NCBI RefSeq assembly: GCF_018619475.1
Contig: NZ_JAHFZG010000017.1
Location: 1-64,000, forward strand
Direction: 5' to 3'
Length of the DNA stretch: 64,000 nucleotides
Source: Rhodomicrobium sp. Az07
GTDB taxonomy: Bacteria > Pseudomonadota > Alphaproteobacteria > Rhizobiales > Rhodomicrobiaceae
Each line of letters begins with the position of its first letter. The first letter of the stretch is position 1. A program made the position numbers and the translations under genes. Positions 51,569 through 63,674 of this stretch are shown here, piece by piece. The notes beneath the pieces were generated by a model. It searched no databases. It had not been told where the DNA came from and worked only from the letters and a program-made list of their open reading frames with translations.

Positions 51569-52991
51569 GATGGCTGAACCGCTGTGGACCGCCGCCGAGA
51601 TCGCCCGCGCGCTCGGCATCGCGCCGCCAGCCTCCGATGTCGCCGTTTCGGGCGTCAGCATCGACAGCCGGACGGTCGAGCGCGGCGATCTGTTCGTCGC
51701 GATCAAGGGCGAGCGTTCGGACGGGCATCGGTTTATCACTGCCGCCTTCGACAACGGCGCGGCGGGCGCACTCGTCTCGCGCGACTACATGCCGCAAGTC
51801 CCGTTGGCGACCGATGAGCCGCTGTTCCGCGTGGACGCACCGTTCGCGGCGCTCGAAGAGCTGGGACGCGTCGCGCGCGCCCGCACGGATGCGCGCATCG
51901 CCGCCGTGACCGGCAGTGTCGGCAAGACGACCACGAAGGAAATGCTGCGCACGATGCTCGCCGAAACCGGGCCGACGCACGCCTCGGTAAAGTCCTACAA
52001 CAACTTCATGGGCGTGCCACTGTCGCTCGCGCGCATGCCCGCGCACTCGCGCTTCGGCGTGTTCGAGATCGGCATGAACCACGCGGGCGAGATCGTGCCG
52101 CTTACGAGGCTCGTGCGTCCGCATGTTGCCATCATCACTTCTGTCGCGCCTGTTCATATCGAGTTCTTCGCCTCGGAAGCTGAGATCGCTCGCGCGAAGG
52201 CCGAAATCCTTGAAGGGTTGGAGCAAGGCGGGGCGGCTATCCTGCCCGCAGACAATCCGCATTTCGAAAGCCTCGCGGCGTTTGCCCGCGAAAAGAGTGC
52301 GCGCGTCGTGCCGTTCGGGCACAGCTCGAACGCCGAGGCGCGGCTCGTGAGCTTCGAGCGCACCGAGGAAGGGTCCGTGGTCACGGCCGACATTTTCGAT
52401 CAGCGCGTCACCTTCGCGCTCGCCGCACCGGGGCGGCACCTCGCGCAGAACGCGCTCGCGGCGCTGGCGGGCGTGTCGCTTCTCGGCGGCGATGTCGAGG
52501 CCGCCGCCGCATCGCTCGCGCGCTTCGAAGCGCCGGAGGGGCGCGGCCGCAGCGCCACGTTCGAAACGCCGCAAGGCCCCGTGCTCGTCATCGACGAAAG
52601 CTATAACGCCAACCCGGCGTCGGTCCGCGCCGCGCTCGACGTGCTGGGCGAGATTTCGCCCTCGCGCTATGCGCGGCGCATCGCGGTCCTCGGCGATATG
52701 TTGGAGCTGGGCCACGACGCGCCACAATTTCACGCCCGCCTTGCGAGCGCCGTTGACTCCAACGCCATTGATCTCGTTTTCTGCGCCGGTCCTTTGATGG
52801 CGAACCTGCATGAAAGCCTGCCCGCCGAGAAGCGCGGCGGATGGGCCAGCGCCTCGGAGGATCTTCGCGGGGCGGTGCTCGATGCCGTGCGGGGGGGCGA
52901 TGCCGTGATGATCAAGGGATCGCTCGGCAGCCGGATGGGACCGCTCGCGGAAGCGCTCAGGACGCGCTTCGCTTCCTCTCGGAGCGCCTGA
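51561..52991 (+). CDS. murF: UDP-MurNAc-tripeptide:D-Ala-D-Ala ligase MurF (476 aa)
   Basis: The N-terminal domain VSGVSIDSRTVERGDLFVAI, the ATP loop AVTGSVGKTTTKEMLRTMLA, YNNFMGVPLSLARMPAHSRF, VFEIGMNHAGEIVPLTRLVR and the C-terminal VLVIDESYNANPASVRAALD with AVLGDMLELGHDA are all diagnostic of MurF. It completes the cytoplasmic pentapeptide precursor. It overlaps murE by 8 bases. The 125 bases to mraY are the longest gap within the first half of the cluster and could hold a secondary promoter. Confidence 0.96.
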   Translation: MVEMAEPLWTAAEIARALGIAPPASDVAVSGVSIDSRTVERGDLFVAIKGERSDGHRFITAAFDNGAAGALVSRDYMPQVPLATDEPLFRVDAPFAALEELGRVARARTDARIAAVTGSVGKTTTKEMLRTMLAETGPTHASVKSYNNFMGVPLSLARMPAHSRFGVFEIGMNHAGEIVPLTRLVRPHVAIITSVAPVHIEFFASEAEIARAKAEILEGLEQGGAAILPADNPHFESLAAFAREKSARVVPFGHSSNAEARLVSFERTEEGSVVTADIFDQRVTFALAAPGRHLAQNALAALAGVSLLGGDVEAAAASLARFEAPEGRGRSATFETPQGPVLVIDESYNANPASVRAALDVLGEISPSRYARRIAVLGDMLELGHDAPQFHARLASAVDSNAIDLVFCAGPLMANLHESLPAEKRGGWASASEDLRGAVLDAVRGGDAVMIKGSLGSRMGPLAEALRTRFASSRSA

Positions 52992-53116
52992 TCGCGAGAT
53001 CGCTCGGTGCCCTGGATCGCCCCGCCCCGGATGCGCCGGAGCGGCAGAGCCGAGCGTAAAACAGAAACAGGACGGTTCGCCGCATCGGCGGGCGCGCTCC
53101 GAGGTTGGACATTTGC

Positions 53117-54202
53117 ATGCTTTATCTGTTGGCCGAACTGAGCAACCAGGCGCCCGTCTTCAATCTGTTCCGGTACATCACCTTCCGGACGGCAGGGGCG
53201 GTCGTTACAGCAATGCTCATCGTGTTTCTGCTTGGGCCGTCGCTCATCAACTCGCTGCGTGTGCGGCAGGGCAAGGGCCAACCGATCCGCGAGGACGGTC
53301 CCAAGTCGCATTTCTCGAAGAAGGGCACGCCGACCATGGGCGGGCTGATGATCCTTCTCGGGCTGTGCGTGGCGACGCTCCTGTGGGCCAACCCGTATAA
53401 TCCGTATGTGTGGATCGTGCTCGCCGTCACGCTGTCCTACGGCCTGATCGGCTTCTACGACGACTATCTCAAGGTCACGAAGCGCAATACGTCCGGATTT
53501 TCCGGGCGCTTTCGTCTGTTGCTCGAACTCCTGATCGCGGGCATCGCCACCTACGCGATCATGGTCGCTACGGCTCCGTCGATCTCGACGAGCCTCACCG
53601 TGCCGTTCTTGAAGGACGCGGTGTTTACGCTCGGACCCGTGCTGTTCGTGTGCCTCGGCGTGTTCGTGATCGCGGGCGCGGGCAACGCGGTGAACCTGAC
53701 GGACGGTCTCGACGGCCTCGCCATCGTGCCGGTGATGATCGCGGCGGCCACCTTCGGGCTGATCGCCTATCTCGTCGGCAACCGCATCTTCTCCGAATAT
53801 CTGCAAATCCATTTCGTGCCTGGCGCAGGCGAGCTTGCCGTCGTCTGCGGCGCGATGCTCGGCGCGGGACTGGGCTTCCTATGGTTCAACGCGCCGCCCG
53901 CCATGATCTTCATGGGGGACACCGGGTCGCTGGCGTTGGGCGGCCTCCTCGGCTCCGTCGCCGTCGCCGTGAAGCACGAGATCGTTCTCGCCATCGTGGG
54001 CGGGCTGTTCGTGCTCGAAACCGCGTCCGTGATCGTGCAGGTGCTGTCGTACAAGCTGACGGGCAAGCGGGTCTTTCGAATGGCGCCGCTGCATCACCAT
54101 TTCGAGCAGAAGGGCTGGGCCGAACCCACCGTCGTCGTGCGTTTCTGGATCATCGCCGTGATTCTGGCCCTCGTCGGGCTGGCCACGCTGAAGCTGAGGT
54201 AA
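53117..54202 (+). CDS. mraY: Phospho-MurNAc-pentapeptide translocase MraY (361 aa)
   Basis: An integral membrane enzyme with about ten helices. Motifs: [40 protein letters not shown] (catalytic DDxxK region), [40 protein letters not shown] and [13 protein letters not shown]. It makes lipid I from UDP-MurNAc-pentapeptide and undecaprenyl phosphate. ATG 53117 starts [20 protein letters not shown], the usual N-terminus. murD follows after 5 bases. Confidence 0.97.
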   Translation: MLYLLAELSNQAPVFNLFRYITFRTAGAVVTAMLIVFLLGPSLINSLRVRQGKGQPIREDGPKSHFSKKGTPTMGGLMILLGLCVATLLWANPYNPYVWIVLAVTLSYGLIGFYDDYLKVTKRNTSGFSGRFRLLLELLIAGIATYAIMVATAPSISTSLTVPFLKDAVFTLGPVLFVCLGVFVIAGAGNAVNLTDGLDGLAIVPVMIAAATFGLIAYLVGNRIFSEYLQIHFVPGAGELAVVCGAMLGAGLGFLWFNAPPAMIFMGDTGSLALGGLLGSVAVAVKHEIVLAIVGGLFVLETASVIVQVLSYKLTGKRVFRMAPLHHHFEQKGWAEPTVVVRFWIIAVILALVGLATLKLR

Positions 54203-54207
54203 CGCCC

Positions 54208-55616
<1,409 letters not shown>

Positions 55617-55620
<4 letters not shown>

Positions 55621-56759
55621 GCTTCAGCCGCGCGGAGCGCGCCGTCGTCACCGATTGGTGGATCACGGTCGATCGCACGCTCCTTGCGCTGATCCTCGTG
55701 CTCGCCGTCGCCGGTCTGGCGGCCTCCTTCGCCGCGAGCCCCTACATCGCGCAGAAGCTCAAGCTCGAACCGTTCTATTTCGTGAAGCGGCATGCGCTCG
55801 GCATGATGGCGGCGCTCGCGATCGTGTTCATCGTTTCGCTTGCAACTCCGCAACAGGTCAAGCGGCTGGCGCTGATCATGTTCGGCGTCGGCCTCGCGCT
55901 GATGGCGCTTGCGCTGCTGCAAGGCATGGAGCGCAACGGCGCCGTGCGCTGGCTCAACATCGGCGGCGTACTGCTTCAGCCGTCGGAGTTCGTGAAGCCG
56001 GGTTTCGTGGTGCTTTCGGCGTGGCTGTTCTCGGAAAGCATCAAGCGGCAGGACATGCCGGCGCTGGAACTGGCGGGTTTGATGCTGGTGGCTTTCGTTG
56101 CGCTGCTCGTGCTTCAGCCCGACATGGGACAGACGCTCATCGTTGCAGCGGTGTGGTGCGCGCTGTTCTTCCTGTCCGGCTATTCGCTCCGGTTCGCGCC
56201 GATCTTTCTTGCGCTCGCCGCCGGTGGCCTCCTCGCCGCCTATTTCACGATGCCGCACGTCATGTCGCGCATCAATCGCTTCGCGGGCGGTGGCACCGAG
56301 TCGCTTCAGACGGTGCTCGCGATGAACGCCTTCCGCGATGCGGGATGGCTTGGACACGGCTTTGGCGAAGGCTTCGCGAAGGGGAGGCTGCCCGACGCGC
56401 ACAACGATTTCGTCTTCGCGGCCATAGCCGAAGAGATGGGCGTCGCCGCCTGCCTTTTTCTGGTCGCGATTTATGCCTTCATCGTCTGGAAAGCGCTGAC
56501 AGCCGCGTTTCGTGAGCGCGACGCCTTCATCCGGCTGGCGGCGGTCGGTCTGGTAATGCTTTTCGGTTTGCAGGCGCTGGTGAACATGGCTGTCAACCTG
56601 AATCTCATTCCCGCGAAGGGCGTCACGCTACCCTTTATTTCCTATGGCCGCTCATCGCTCCTTGCGACGGCCGTTACATTGGGCATGATCGTTGCCCTGA
56701 CGAGAAGATCGGTGTTCAAATACTCTGCCCAAGTGCTGCCCCCTTGGGTCTCACGGTGA
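55617..56759 (+). CDS. ftsW: Septal peptidoglycan glycosyltransferase FtsW (380 aa)
   Basis: A SEDS-family protein with about ten membrane helices. RWLNIGGVLLQPSEFVKPGF, VLQPDMGQTLIVAAVWCALF, MAVNLNLIPAKGVTLPFISY and GRSSLLATAVTLGMIVAL are the family landmarks, and the periplasmic loop around NAFRDAGWLGHGFGEG carries the presumed active region. It polymerises lipid II together with FtsI. It starts within the murD stop codon and is followed by murG after 22 bases. Confidence 0.95.
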
Positions 56760-56781
56760 CATCCGGAAGGGAGACGCGTTC

Positions 56782-57912
56782 ATGAGCCGCGGTTCGATCA
56801 TGCTGGCGGCCGGTGGAACCGGCGGCCACCTTTTTCCTGCGCAGGCGCTCGGCGAGGAACTCGGCCGCCGGGGCTATGAGGTGGACCTCATCACGGATAC
56901 ACGTGGAACGGTCTACGGCGCGGAATTTCCTGCGCGCAAGGTTTACAAGGTCGCGGCTGCGACATTCAAAGGCCATTCGCCGATCGAGGCGACGAAGACG
57001 CTCGGCGTGCTCGGGCATGGCTTCCAGGCGTCCTATCGCATCATGGGCGAGGCGCAGCCGCGCGCGATTATCGGCTTCGGCGGCTATCCGACGCTTGCGC
57101 CCGTGCTCGCGGCCATGGGCCGGGGCATTCCGTCCGCCATCCACGAGCAGAATTCCGTGATGGGGCAGGCGAACCGCTTCCTTGCGCCGATGGTCAAGGC
57201 CATCGCCTGCTCGTTCGAGAACACAAAGTATCTCGAAGGCCGCATGCTGCAAAAGGCGCGCATGACCGGCTCGCCATTGCGCGGGTCGGTGCTCGCGTTG
57301 AAGGCCATCCCCTACCGCCCGCCGTCGAGCCAGGCGCAGCTCAATCTTCTGATCGTCGGGGGCAGCCAGGGCGCGCGCTATTTCTCGGACATTTTGCCGC
57401 AGGCGCTGCAATTGCTGCCGGATCAGATGCGCGACCGTCTCTTCGTAATGCAGCAATGCCGCGAGGAAGACATCGACCGCGTGTTCGACACATACGAAGG
57501 TTGCGGCATCGCCGCCGAACTTGCGACATTCTTTGAGGATCTTCCCAGCAAGATGTCGAATTCGCATCTCATCGTGGCACGCAGCGGCGCGACCACAGTG
57601 GCCGAGGTTTGCGCGCTGGGCAGGCCCGCCATCATGGTGCCGCTGCCCCACGCCAAGGATAACGATCAGCTCGAAAACGCGACGCGCATGGAAGCGGCGG
57701 GTGCGGGGTGGTGTTTCCCGCAGGCGACGCTTACGCCGGAGAACCTCGCCGCCACGGTTCGGCGCCTTTTCGAGGATCCGACGGGCCTCGTCCGGGCGGC
57801 GACCAGCGCGCATTCGCTGGCGAATTACAGAGCTGTGGAGAATCTCGCGGATCTGCTCGAAGAACTGGCGGAAAAGCATGAATTTACCGCCGGCGCGGCA
57901 GCGACCGCTTAA
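56782..57912 (+). CDS. murG: Lipid II synthase MurG (376 aa)
   Basis: A GT-B transferase starting MSRGSIMLAAGGTGGHLFPA with the glycine-rich G loop 1, followed by FGGYPTLAPVLAAMGRGIPS, AIHEQNSVMGQANRFLAPMV, TGSPLRGSVLALKAIPYRPP, LLIVGGSQGARYFSDILPQA and the C-terminal HLIVARSGATTVAEVCALGR with PAIMVPLPHAKDNDQLENAT. It adds GlcNAc to lipid I at the inner membrane. The segment to murC is 164 bases long and contains no gene. Confidence 0.96.
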   Translation: MSRGSIMLAAGGTGGHLFPAQALGEELGRRGYEVDLITDTRGTVYGAEFPARKVYKVAAATFKGHSPIEATKTLGVLGHGFQASYRIMGEAQPRAIIGFGGYPTLAPVLAAMGRGIPSAIHEQNSVMGQANRFLAPMVKAIACSFENTKYLEGRMLQKARMTGSPLRGSVLALKAIPYRPPSSQAQLNLLIVGGSQGARYFSDILPQALQLLPDQMRDRLFVMQQCREEDIDRVFDTYEGCGIAAELATFFEDLPSKMSNSHLIVARSGATTVAEVCALGRPAIMVPLPHAKDNDQLENATRMEAAGAGWCFPQATLTPENLAATVRRLFEDPTGLVRAATSAHSLANYRAVENLADLLEELAEKHEFTAGAAATA

Positions 57913-58076
57913 TATCCGCACCGTATCATCGTGGGGTTGAACATATCGGGGATGGGCATCGACTGGCTTTTTCGGCATTTCCACTTGTGGTGGACAGTCT
58001 ATCCGATGAAAACCGGGGTAATCGGATCGTTTTGCGACGCGCCGGGTTCCGGCCCGAGGGGAAGAAAGGACATAAG

Positions 58077-59510
58077 ATGATCGATCCGCTTTCCGGCGGC
58101 CGGATTCATATCATCGGCATCGGCGGCATCGGCATGAGCGCCATCGCCGAGATCATGCAAGAACGCGGCATCCCGGTTCAGGGCAGCGATCAGAAAGAGG
58201 GCGCCAACACGCGGCGGATCGCGGCGCAGGGCATCAAGGTGCTTATCGGGCAGGACGCGGCCAACCTCGAAGGCGCTTCCGTCGTCTGCATTTCGTCCGC
58301 CGTCAAGGAAGGCAATCCCGAACTTCAGGCAGCCCGCGAGCGCGGGCTTCCGGTGTTCAGCCGCGCCGAGACCCTCGCCGCGCTGATGCAGGGCTATCGC
58401 ACGATCTGCGTGACGGGCTCGCACGGCAAGACCACGACCACGTCCATGATCGGCTGGATCATGGAGACGGCCGGGCTCGATCCGACCGTGCTCGTCGGGG
58501 GCGTCCTCAGCTCCTGGGGCACGAACGCGCGCATCGGCGCAAGCCGCTGGATGGTGGTGGAGGCGGACGAATCCGACGCCACCTTCATCAAGCTGCCGAC
58601 GGAAATCGGCGTGGCCACCAATATCGATCCGGAGCACCTCGACTATTACGGCTCCGTGGAGGCGCTGCATGAGGCGTTCCGCACCTTCCTCCGGCAAATT
58701 CCCAAGACCGGCGTCGCAGTGGCGGGCATCGATCACCCCGTGGTGCGCGCGCTGACGCAGGAACTCGCGGCATCGGGCGAACTGCCGCCGCTCACCTCCT
58801 TCGGCCGTGCGCTCGACGCGCGCGTGAAGATCGACAATATCGTGAGCCAAGGCCCCTCCGTGATGTTCGACGTGTGTATCGCGGGCGAACCCGGCGAGCC
58901 TCCGCTTCGGCATGCGGGCGTGCAACTTCGGGTGCCCGGCGTGCATAACGCGCTGAACGCGGCCGCCGCAATCGCGGCCTGCCTCCATGCGGGCCTATCC
59001 GCCGACCAGATTTTCGATGGTCTTTCATCGTTTGAGGGCGTGGACCGCCGTTTCTCGCCGCGCGGCGAATGGAACGGCGTCGCGATCTACGACGACTACG
59101 CCCACCACCCCGCCGAAATCGCCGCCGTCCTAAGCGCCGCGCGCGGGGCGGCGCGGGGTCGCGTCATCGCCGTGGTGCAGCCGCATCGCTATTCGCGGCT
59201 TCAGTCGCTCTTTGGCGAGTTCTGCGCCTGCTTCGCCGACGCCGATACCGTGGTCGTGACACCGGTCTATTCGGCGGGCGAGCAGCCGAACGGCATCGAC
59301 CGCGATACGCTCGTCGACGGTCTGCGCCAGCAGGGTCACGCCCGCATCTATCCCGTCGATGGCGAGGACTCGCTCGTGTCGACGCTGGCAGCGGTCGCCC
59401 AGCCCGGCGATCTGGTGCTCACGCTCGGCGCCGGCACGATCTCGGAATGGGCGCGTGCGCTTCCCGAAAAGCTGCACCTTTACCCCGCCTTTGCTGGCGC
59501 GGCGGAGTAA
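58077..59510 (+). CDS. murC: UDP-MurNAc:L-alanine ligase MurC (477 aa)
   Basis: The first Mur ligase: [43 protein letters not shown] loop [60 protein letters not shown] and the C-terminal [42 protein letters not shown] 58077 has AAAGGA upstream and gives the usual N-terminus; the frame is open earlier but not family-like. murB begins 4 bases after the stop. Confidence 0.96.
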   Translation: MIDPLSGGRIHIIGIGGIGMSAIAEIMQERGIPVQGSDQKEGANTRRIAAQGIKVLIGQDAANLEGASVVCISSAVKEGNPELQAARERGLPVFSRAETLAALMQGYRTICVTGSHGKTTTTSMIGWIMETAGLDPTVLVGGVLSSWGTNARIGASRWMVVEADESDATFIKLPTEIGVATNIDPEHLDYYGSVEALHEAFRTFLRQIPKTGVAVAGIDHPVVRALTQELAASGELPPLTSFGRALDARVKIDNIVSQGPSVMFDVCIAGEPGEPPLRHAGVQLRVPGVHNALNAAAAIAACLHAGLSADQIFDGLSSFEGVDRRFSPRGEWNGVAIYDDYAHHPAEIAAVLSAARGAARGRVIAVVQPHRYSRLQSLFGEFCACFADADTVVVTPVYSAGEQPNGIDRDTLVDGLRQQGHARIYPVDGEDSLVSTLAAVAQPGDLVLTLGAGTISEWARALPEKLHLYPAFAGAAE

Positions 59511-59514
59511 GGCC

Positions 59515-60459
59515 GTGTTCGCGGACATCGCACCAGCGCTTCAGGCCGACGCGCCTGAGCTTCGCGGCAAGCTCCTGCCGAACGCGTCCATGAGCGAATT
59601 GACGTGGCTTCGTGTCGGCGGCCCCGCGCAGGTGCTGTTCAAGCCCGCCGACGAGGAAGACCTCGCCTATTTCCTCGCCCGCTGCCCGGCAGACATCCCC
59701 GTGATGGCCGTCGGCGTCGGCTCGAACCTTCTCGTTCGCGATGGCGGCGTCCCCGGGGTGGTGATCCGGCTCGGGCGCGGCTTCAACGACATCGAACCGC
59801 AGGACGGCGCGCGCATCCGTGTTGGTGCGGCCGTGCCGGACGTGCGCCTCGCGCAGGCGGCGGCGCAGGCGGGCATCGCGAAGCTCGCCTTCTATCGCGG
59901 CATTCCGGGCACCGTCGGCGGGGCGCTGCGCATGAACGCGGGCGCGCATGGCGGCGAAACGAAAGACGTGCTCGTTGAGGCGCGCGCGGTCGACCGCAGC
60001 GGCGCGGTGCATGTCTACGACAACGCGGGCATGGCCTTCACCTACCGCCATTGCGGCGTGCCGGACGACCAGATTTTCACGCAAGCCGTCTTCGAGGGCG
60101 TTCCCGGCGATCCGGCCGAGATCGAGCGCGAGATGCAGGGCGTGGCCGACTATCGCGAGGCGAACCAGCCGATCAGGAGCCGCACCGGCGGTTCCACGTT
60201 CAAGAACCCGCCCGGCAAGAGCGCGTGGCGGCTCATCGACGAGGCGGGTTGCCGCGGCTTCCGCGTCGGTGGCGCGCATATGTCGGAGATGCATTGCAAC
60301 TTCCTCATCAACGATCAGAACGCCACAGCCGCCGATATCGAGACGCTGGGCGAGACCGTGCGAAAGCGCGTGTTCGAGAAGACGGGAATCATGCTTGAGT
60401 GGGAGATCAAGCGCATCGGCGTAAGGTGCGCCGGACAGCAACTCGCCGCCGCCGAATGA
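59515..60459 (+). CDS. murB: UDP-N-acetylenolpyruvoylglucosamine reductase MurB (314 aa)
   Basis: A type II-like FAD enzyme: [97 protein letters not shown] (catalytic Ser in GGSTFKNP), [20 protein letters not shown] and [14 protein letters not shown]. It produces UDP-MurNAc. The start is GTG at 59515. The stop overlaps the ddl start (ATGA). Confidence 0.95.
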   Translation: MFADIAPALQADAPELRGKLLPNASMSELTWLRVGGPAQVLFKPADEEDLAYFLARCPADIPVMAVGVGSNLLVRDGGVPGVVIRLGRGFNDIEPQDGARIRVGAAVPDVRLAQAAAQAGIAKLAFYRGIPGTVGGALRMNAGAHGGETKDVLVEARAVDRSGAVHVYDNAGMAFTYRHCGVPDDQIFTQAVFEGVPGDPAEIEREMQGVADYREANQPIRSRTGGSTFKNPPGKSAWRLIDEAGCRGFRVGGAHMSEMHCNFLINDQNATAADIETLGETVRKRVFEKTGIMLEWEIKRIGVRCAGQQLAAAE

Positions 60460-61388
60460 TGAAGAGCGTTCACCATATCGCCGTGCTGATGGGCGGCTGG
60501 TCTTCGGAACGGGAGGTTTCGCTGAACTCGGGCGAAGCCTGCGCGGGCGCGCTTGAAGCGCAAGGCTACCGCGTCACGCGCATCGACGTCGGCCGCGACA
60601 TCGCCGATCGGCTCGCCGCGCTCAAGCCCGACGCCGCCTTCAACGCGCTGCATGGCAAATGGGGCGAGGACGGCTGCATTCAGGGCATCCTTGAGACGCT
60701 CGAAATTCCGTATACGCATTCAGGCGTGCTGGCGTCCGCGCTGGCGATGGACAAGGCGCGCGCCAAGGTCGCGATGAAGGCGGCGGGCGTGCCCGTGGCG
60801 GCGGGCGTCGTCGCGAGCCCGGCGAAGGCCGCGCAGCGCCATCTGTTGCCGCCGCCCTATGTGGTCAAGCCCGTGTGCGAAGGGTCGAGCGTCGGCGTGT
60901 TCATCGTGCGCAACGATTACGAGCACCCGCCGCAGGAACTGACGCGCGCCGACTGGACGCATGGCGACGTTCTCGTCGAGCGCTATGTCGCGGGCCGCGA
61001 GCTGACATGCGCCGTTCTCGGCGACCGCGCGCTGGGCATCATCGAGATCATGCCCGCCGAGGGGCTCGTTTTCTACGATTACGAAGCAAAATATGCAAAA
61101 GGAGGCTCTTACCACATTCTACCTGCACGACTTTCACCGGAAATTTACGAAAATATCCAGAAAATGGCAGTCGACGCGCACCACGCGTTGGGCTGCCGGG
61201 GCGTAAGCCGGGCCGATTTCCGTCTGGACGATCGGCCGGAAGGCACGGGCGAGCTTGTCTGTCTTGAGGTCAATACCCAGCCGGGCATGACCGCGACATC
61301 GCTCGTTCCGGAACTCGCCGCCCATGCTGGATTGTCGTTTGGTGAACTTGTGCGGTGGATTGTGGAGGATGCCTCTTGCAATCGTTAG
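60456..61388 (+). CDS. ddl: D-alanine:D-alanine ligase (310 aa)
   Basis: An ATP-grasp ligase: [121 protein letters not shown] and [17 protein letters not shown]. The Mg-binding residues and the omega loop are present. Two ATGs (60456 and 60459) lie in the murB stop region; the first is used here. The last 13 bases overlap the proposed ftsQ start. Confidence 0.95.
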   Translation: MMKSVHHIAVLMGGWSSEREVSLNSGEACAGALEAQGYRVTRIDVGRDIADRLAALKPDAAFNALHGKWGEDGCIQGILETLEIPYTHSGVLASALAMDKARAKVAMKAAGVPVAAGVVASPAKAAQRHLLPPPYVVKPVCEGSSVGVFIVRNDYEHPPQELTRADWTHGDVLVERYVAGRELTCAVLGDRALGIIEIMPAEGLVFYDYEAKYAKGGSYHILPARLSPEIYENIQKMAVDAHHALGCRGVSRADFRLDDRPEGTGELVCLEVNTQPGMTATSLVPELAAHAGLSFGELVRWIVEDASCNR

Positions 61389-62323
61389 GTTCGGGTACGG
61401 TTGGCGCGAAGGGTCCGGGTATCGGGTCGGCACAACCGGGTAAGGATGTCGCCGAGGCGCCGTCCCTGTTCGGCTTCGGTCTGACGAACGCGGATCGTGC
61501 CGCGCGCGCCGGCTTTGTCGTCAGCATGGCGTTTCTGGTCGCGACCGCCTTTTACGGTCTCTATCTGTCGGGCGCGACGAAATCGCTGTTCGACGAGGCG
61601 TCGGCCTTCGCAGACAAGGCAGCATACGACGCCGGGTTTCGCCTCGAAGACCTCGCCGTTTCCGGCTCCGACAATACGCCGAAGCAAACGCTGCTGAAGG
61701 CGCTTAAACTCCCCTTCGAGCATTCCTCGCTGTCCTACGACGCGGCGGAGGCACACGACCGCCTTATCGCGCTCGGCTGGATCGAGACCGCCGAGGTGCG
61801 TCGCGTGCTGCCCTCGCGCCTCGAAGTGGTTCTGACCGAACGCGAGCCCTTCGCGCGCTGGAAGGATGCGGCGGGCGTCGTTCACGTGGTGGACCGCGAA
61901 GGCCGTTTGCTCGGGCCGTCGGAAGGGCAGTTCGAAACGCTCCTGCTGTTCTCGGGCGAGGGTGCGCCAGCCGAAGCGGCGGTGTTCATCGAATCGCTCG
62001 CCGACCGCGAGTCCATCCGCTCGCGGGTGGCCGAGGCAAGCTTCGTCGCCGAGCGCTTCTGGCAGGTGAAACTCGACAGTGGCGTCACCCTGAAACTTCC
62101 GCGCAAGGTGGGTGAGTTAACACTTTCGAGACTGGAATCGGTTCTCGCCAACTCGAAGATTGCGGAAATGGCTCTCGACACCATCGATCTGCGACTGACG
62201 CATCGCACGATCCTCCAATTGCGGGAGCCGACAACGGCCAATCGCGACAAAGCCATCGCGCTTCTCTCCTCTGTCCCCGCCCCGCAACCGGCCTTGCCGC
62301 CGAGAAGGGGCAGGGCCTTATGA
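61376..62323 (+). CDS. ftsQ: Cell division protein FtsQ (315 aa)
   Basis: The N-terminal cytoplasmic tail of about 45 residues is followed by a membrane helix (AGFVVSMAFLVATAFYGLYL), a POTRA domain (FRLEDLAVSGSDNTPKQTLL) and the FtsQ beta domain (LIALGWIETAEVRRVLPSRL, VLTEREPFARWKDAAGVVHV, VVDREGRLLGPSEGQF). It recruits FtsL and FtsB to the septum. No ATG is available near the start; TTG at 61376 with GGAGG at 61364-61368 seven bases upstream is the best choice, GTG 61355 an alternative. The ftsA start overlaps its stop (ATGA). Confidence 0.9.
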   Translation: MQSLGSGTVGAKGPGIGSAQPGKDVAEAPSLFGFGLTNADRAARAGFVVSMAFLVATAFYGLYLSGATKSLFDEASAFADKAAYDAGFRLEDLAVSGSDNTPKQTLLKALKLPFEHSSLSYDAAEAHDRLIALGWIETAEVRRVLPSRLEVVLTEREPFARWKDAAGVVHVVDREGRLLGPSEGQFETLLLFSGEGAPAEAAVFIESLADRESIRSRVAEASFVAERFWQVKLDSGVTLKLPRKVGELTLSRLESVLANSKIAEMALDTIDLRLTHRTILQLREPTTANRDKAIALLSSVPAPQPALPPRRGRAL

Positions 62324-63594
62324 CGGACGAACGGCGGCAGGCCTCGCGCGGTCCGTCGCGGTTATGGCCGTTCAAGGGGCGAGACGACATCATTACCGTG
62401 GTTGACCTTGGCGCTCAGAAAGTCGCGTGCGCGGTCGTTCTGCTGACTTCACCCCGCTTCGGTTTCGATGTCGGTGCGCGCAACATCCGCGTGATCGGCA
62501 GCGCCGTTGTGCGTTCGTCCGGCATTTCCGGCGGCCGCATCGCGAACCTCGCAGCCATCGAGACAAGTATTCGCCGCGCGGTCGGGCAGGCGGAAACGCA
62601 GGCGGGCGTGACCGTGGAAGACGTCCTCGTGACGGGGCAGTTTTCCGGGCTTGTCGCGGAGGTTTTCGAGGCGAGGCTCGGACATGCCGGTCTTGTGAGG
62701 GAGGATGTCGAGGCCATCTCGGCAGCGGCCGACGAGCACTGCGCGCGGACACAGCGAAAGCTCCTTCATCTCTTCACCTCGTCCGGCGAATCGGACGCGG
62801 AGGCGGCCTTTGCGAGCCAGGCATCGGGCGCCGAAACCGACGTCATCGCCATTTCGATACCGCTTCGCGTGCAGCGTCAGCTCGGCACCTCGTTCGGGAA
62901 AAGCCTGCTGAACGTGCGCAGCCTGCTGGCCGGGCCGCTCGCCTCGGGCTTGAGCGTGACAAACGCGCTCGAACGCATGTCGGGAGTGCTCGTCATCGAC
63001 ATGGGTGCGCAGACGACCGGCGTCGTGCTGTTCCAGCGTGGCGTGCCGGTGTTTCTCGAATGCCTGAACTTCGGCGGTCAGACCGTCTCGGAGGAGATCG
63101 CGCAGGTCTTCTCCTTGCGGAAATTCGAGGCGGAACGGCTCAAGGTCCGGTACGGAAGCGTCTACGACAATTTGCAGGCCGACATCGATCTCCCCGTCCA
63201 GAATGGCGACACCGGGGAACCGGTGTCCAAATTTTCCCTCAATCGTATCATTCGATCAAGGGCATCGGAGCACCTCGAGGCCGTTAATGAACGGTTAAAA
63301 GGTGCGGGATACTCTGTTCCTAATGGGGGCGCTGTGCTGACTGGCGGCGGCAGCTTCCTGCCGGGAATCCGCGAGCTTGCTTCGCATCTGTTCGCGGCGG
63401 AGGTCAGGACCGCAAAGCCCATGACCTTGAGCGGTCTCAATGCGGGGAATGTGTTGAGTGCGCTCGTGGGGGGATGTCTTTATGCAAGCCGGCATCAGTC
63501 CGCGGGCGAAATGCCCTATGCGCCTGAGTTGCCGTCTCAAGACAGTAGCTACGCGTCTCGAATCGGCCAATGGCTGCGGACAAGCTTTTCGTGA
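62320..63594 (+). CDS. ftsA: Cell division protein FtsA (424 aa)
   Basis: An actin-fold ATPase with phosphate 1 loop ITVVDLGAQKVACAVVLL, the 1C domain (RIANLAAIETSIRRAVGQAE), phosphate 2 loop GVLVIDMGAQTTGVVLFQ and adenosine motif NGGAVLTGGGSFLPGIREL. The C-terminus SRIGQWLRTSFS is the amphipathic membrane-targeting helix. FtsA anchors FtsZ polymers at the membrane. It is followed by ftsZ after 80 bases, the usual order. Confidence 0.95.
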   Translation: MTDERRQASRGPSRLWPFKGRDDIITVVDLGAQKVACAVVLLTSPRFGFDVGARNIRVIGSAVVRSSGISGGRIANLAAIETSIRRAVGQAETQAGVTVEDVLVTGQFSGLVAEVFEARLGHAGLVREDVEAISAAADEHCARTQRKLLHLFTSSGESDAEAAFASQASGAETDVIAISIPLRVQRQLGTSFGKSLLNVRSLLAGPLASGLSVTNALERMSGVLVIDMGAQTTGVVLFQRGVPVFLECLNFGGQTVSEEIAQVFSLRKFEAERLKVRYGSVYDNLQADIDLPVQNGDTGEPVSKFSLNRIIRSRASEHLEAVNERLKGAGYSVPNGGAVLTGGGSFLPGIRELASHLFAAEVRTAKPMTLSGLNAGNVLSALVGGCLYASRHQSAGEMPYAPELPSQDSSYASRIGQWLRTSFS

Positions 63595-63674
63595 AGGTTG
63601 TCCGCGCAATCGGTCGTCGCATATGAGCGGACGAGCATTTCGCCACGTCCGAAAGGGAAGCTGACGAGGCTGCC

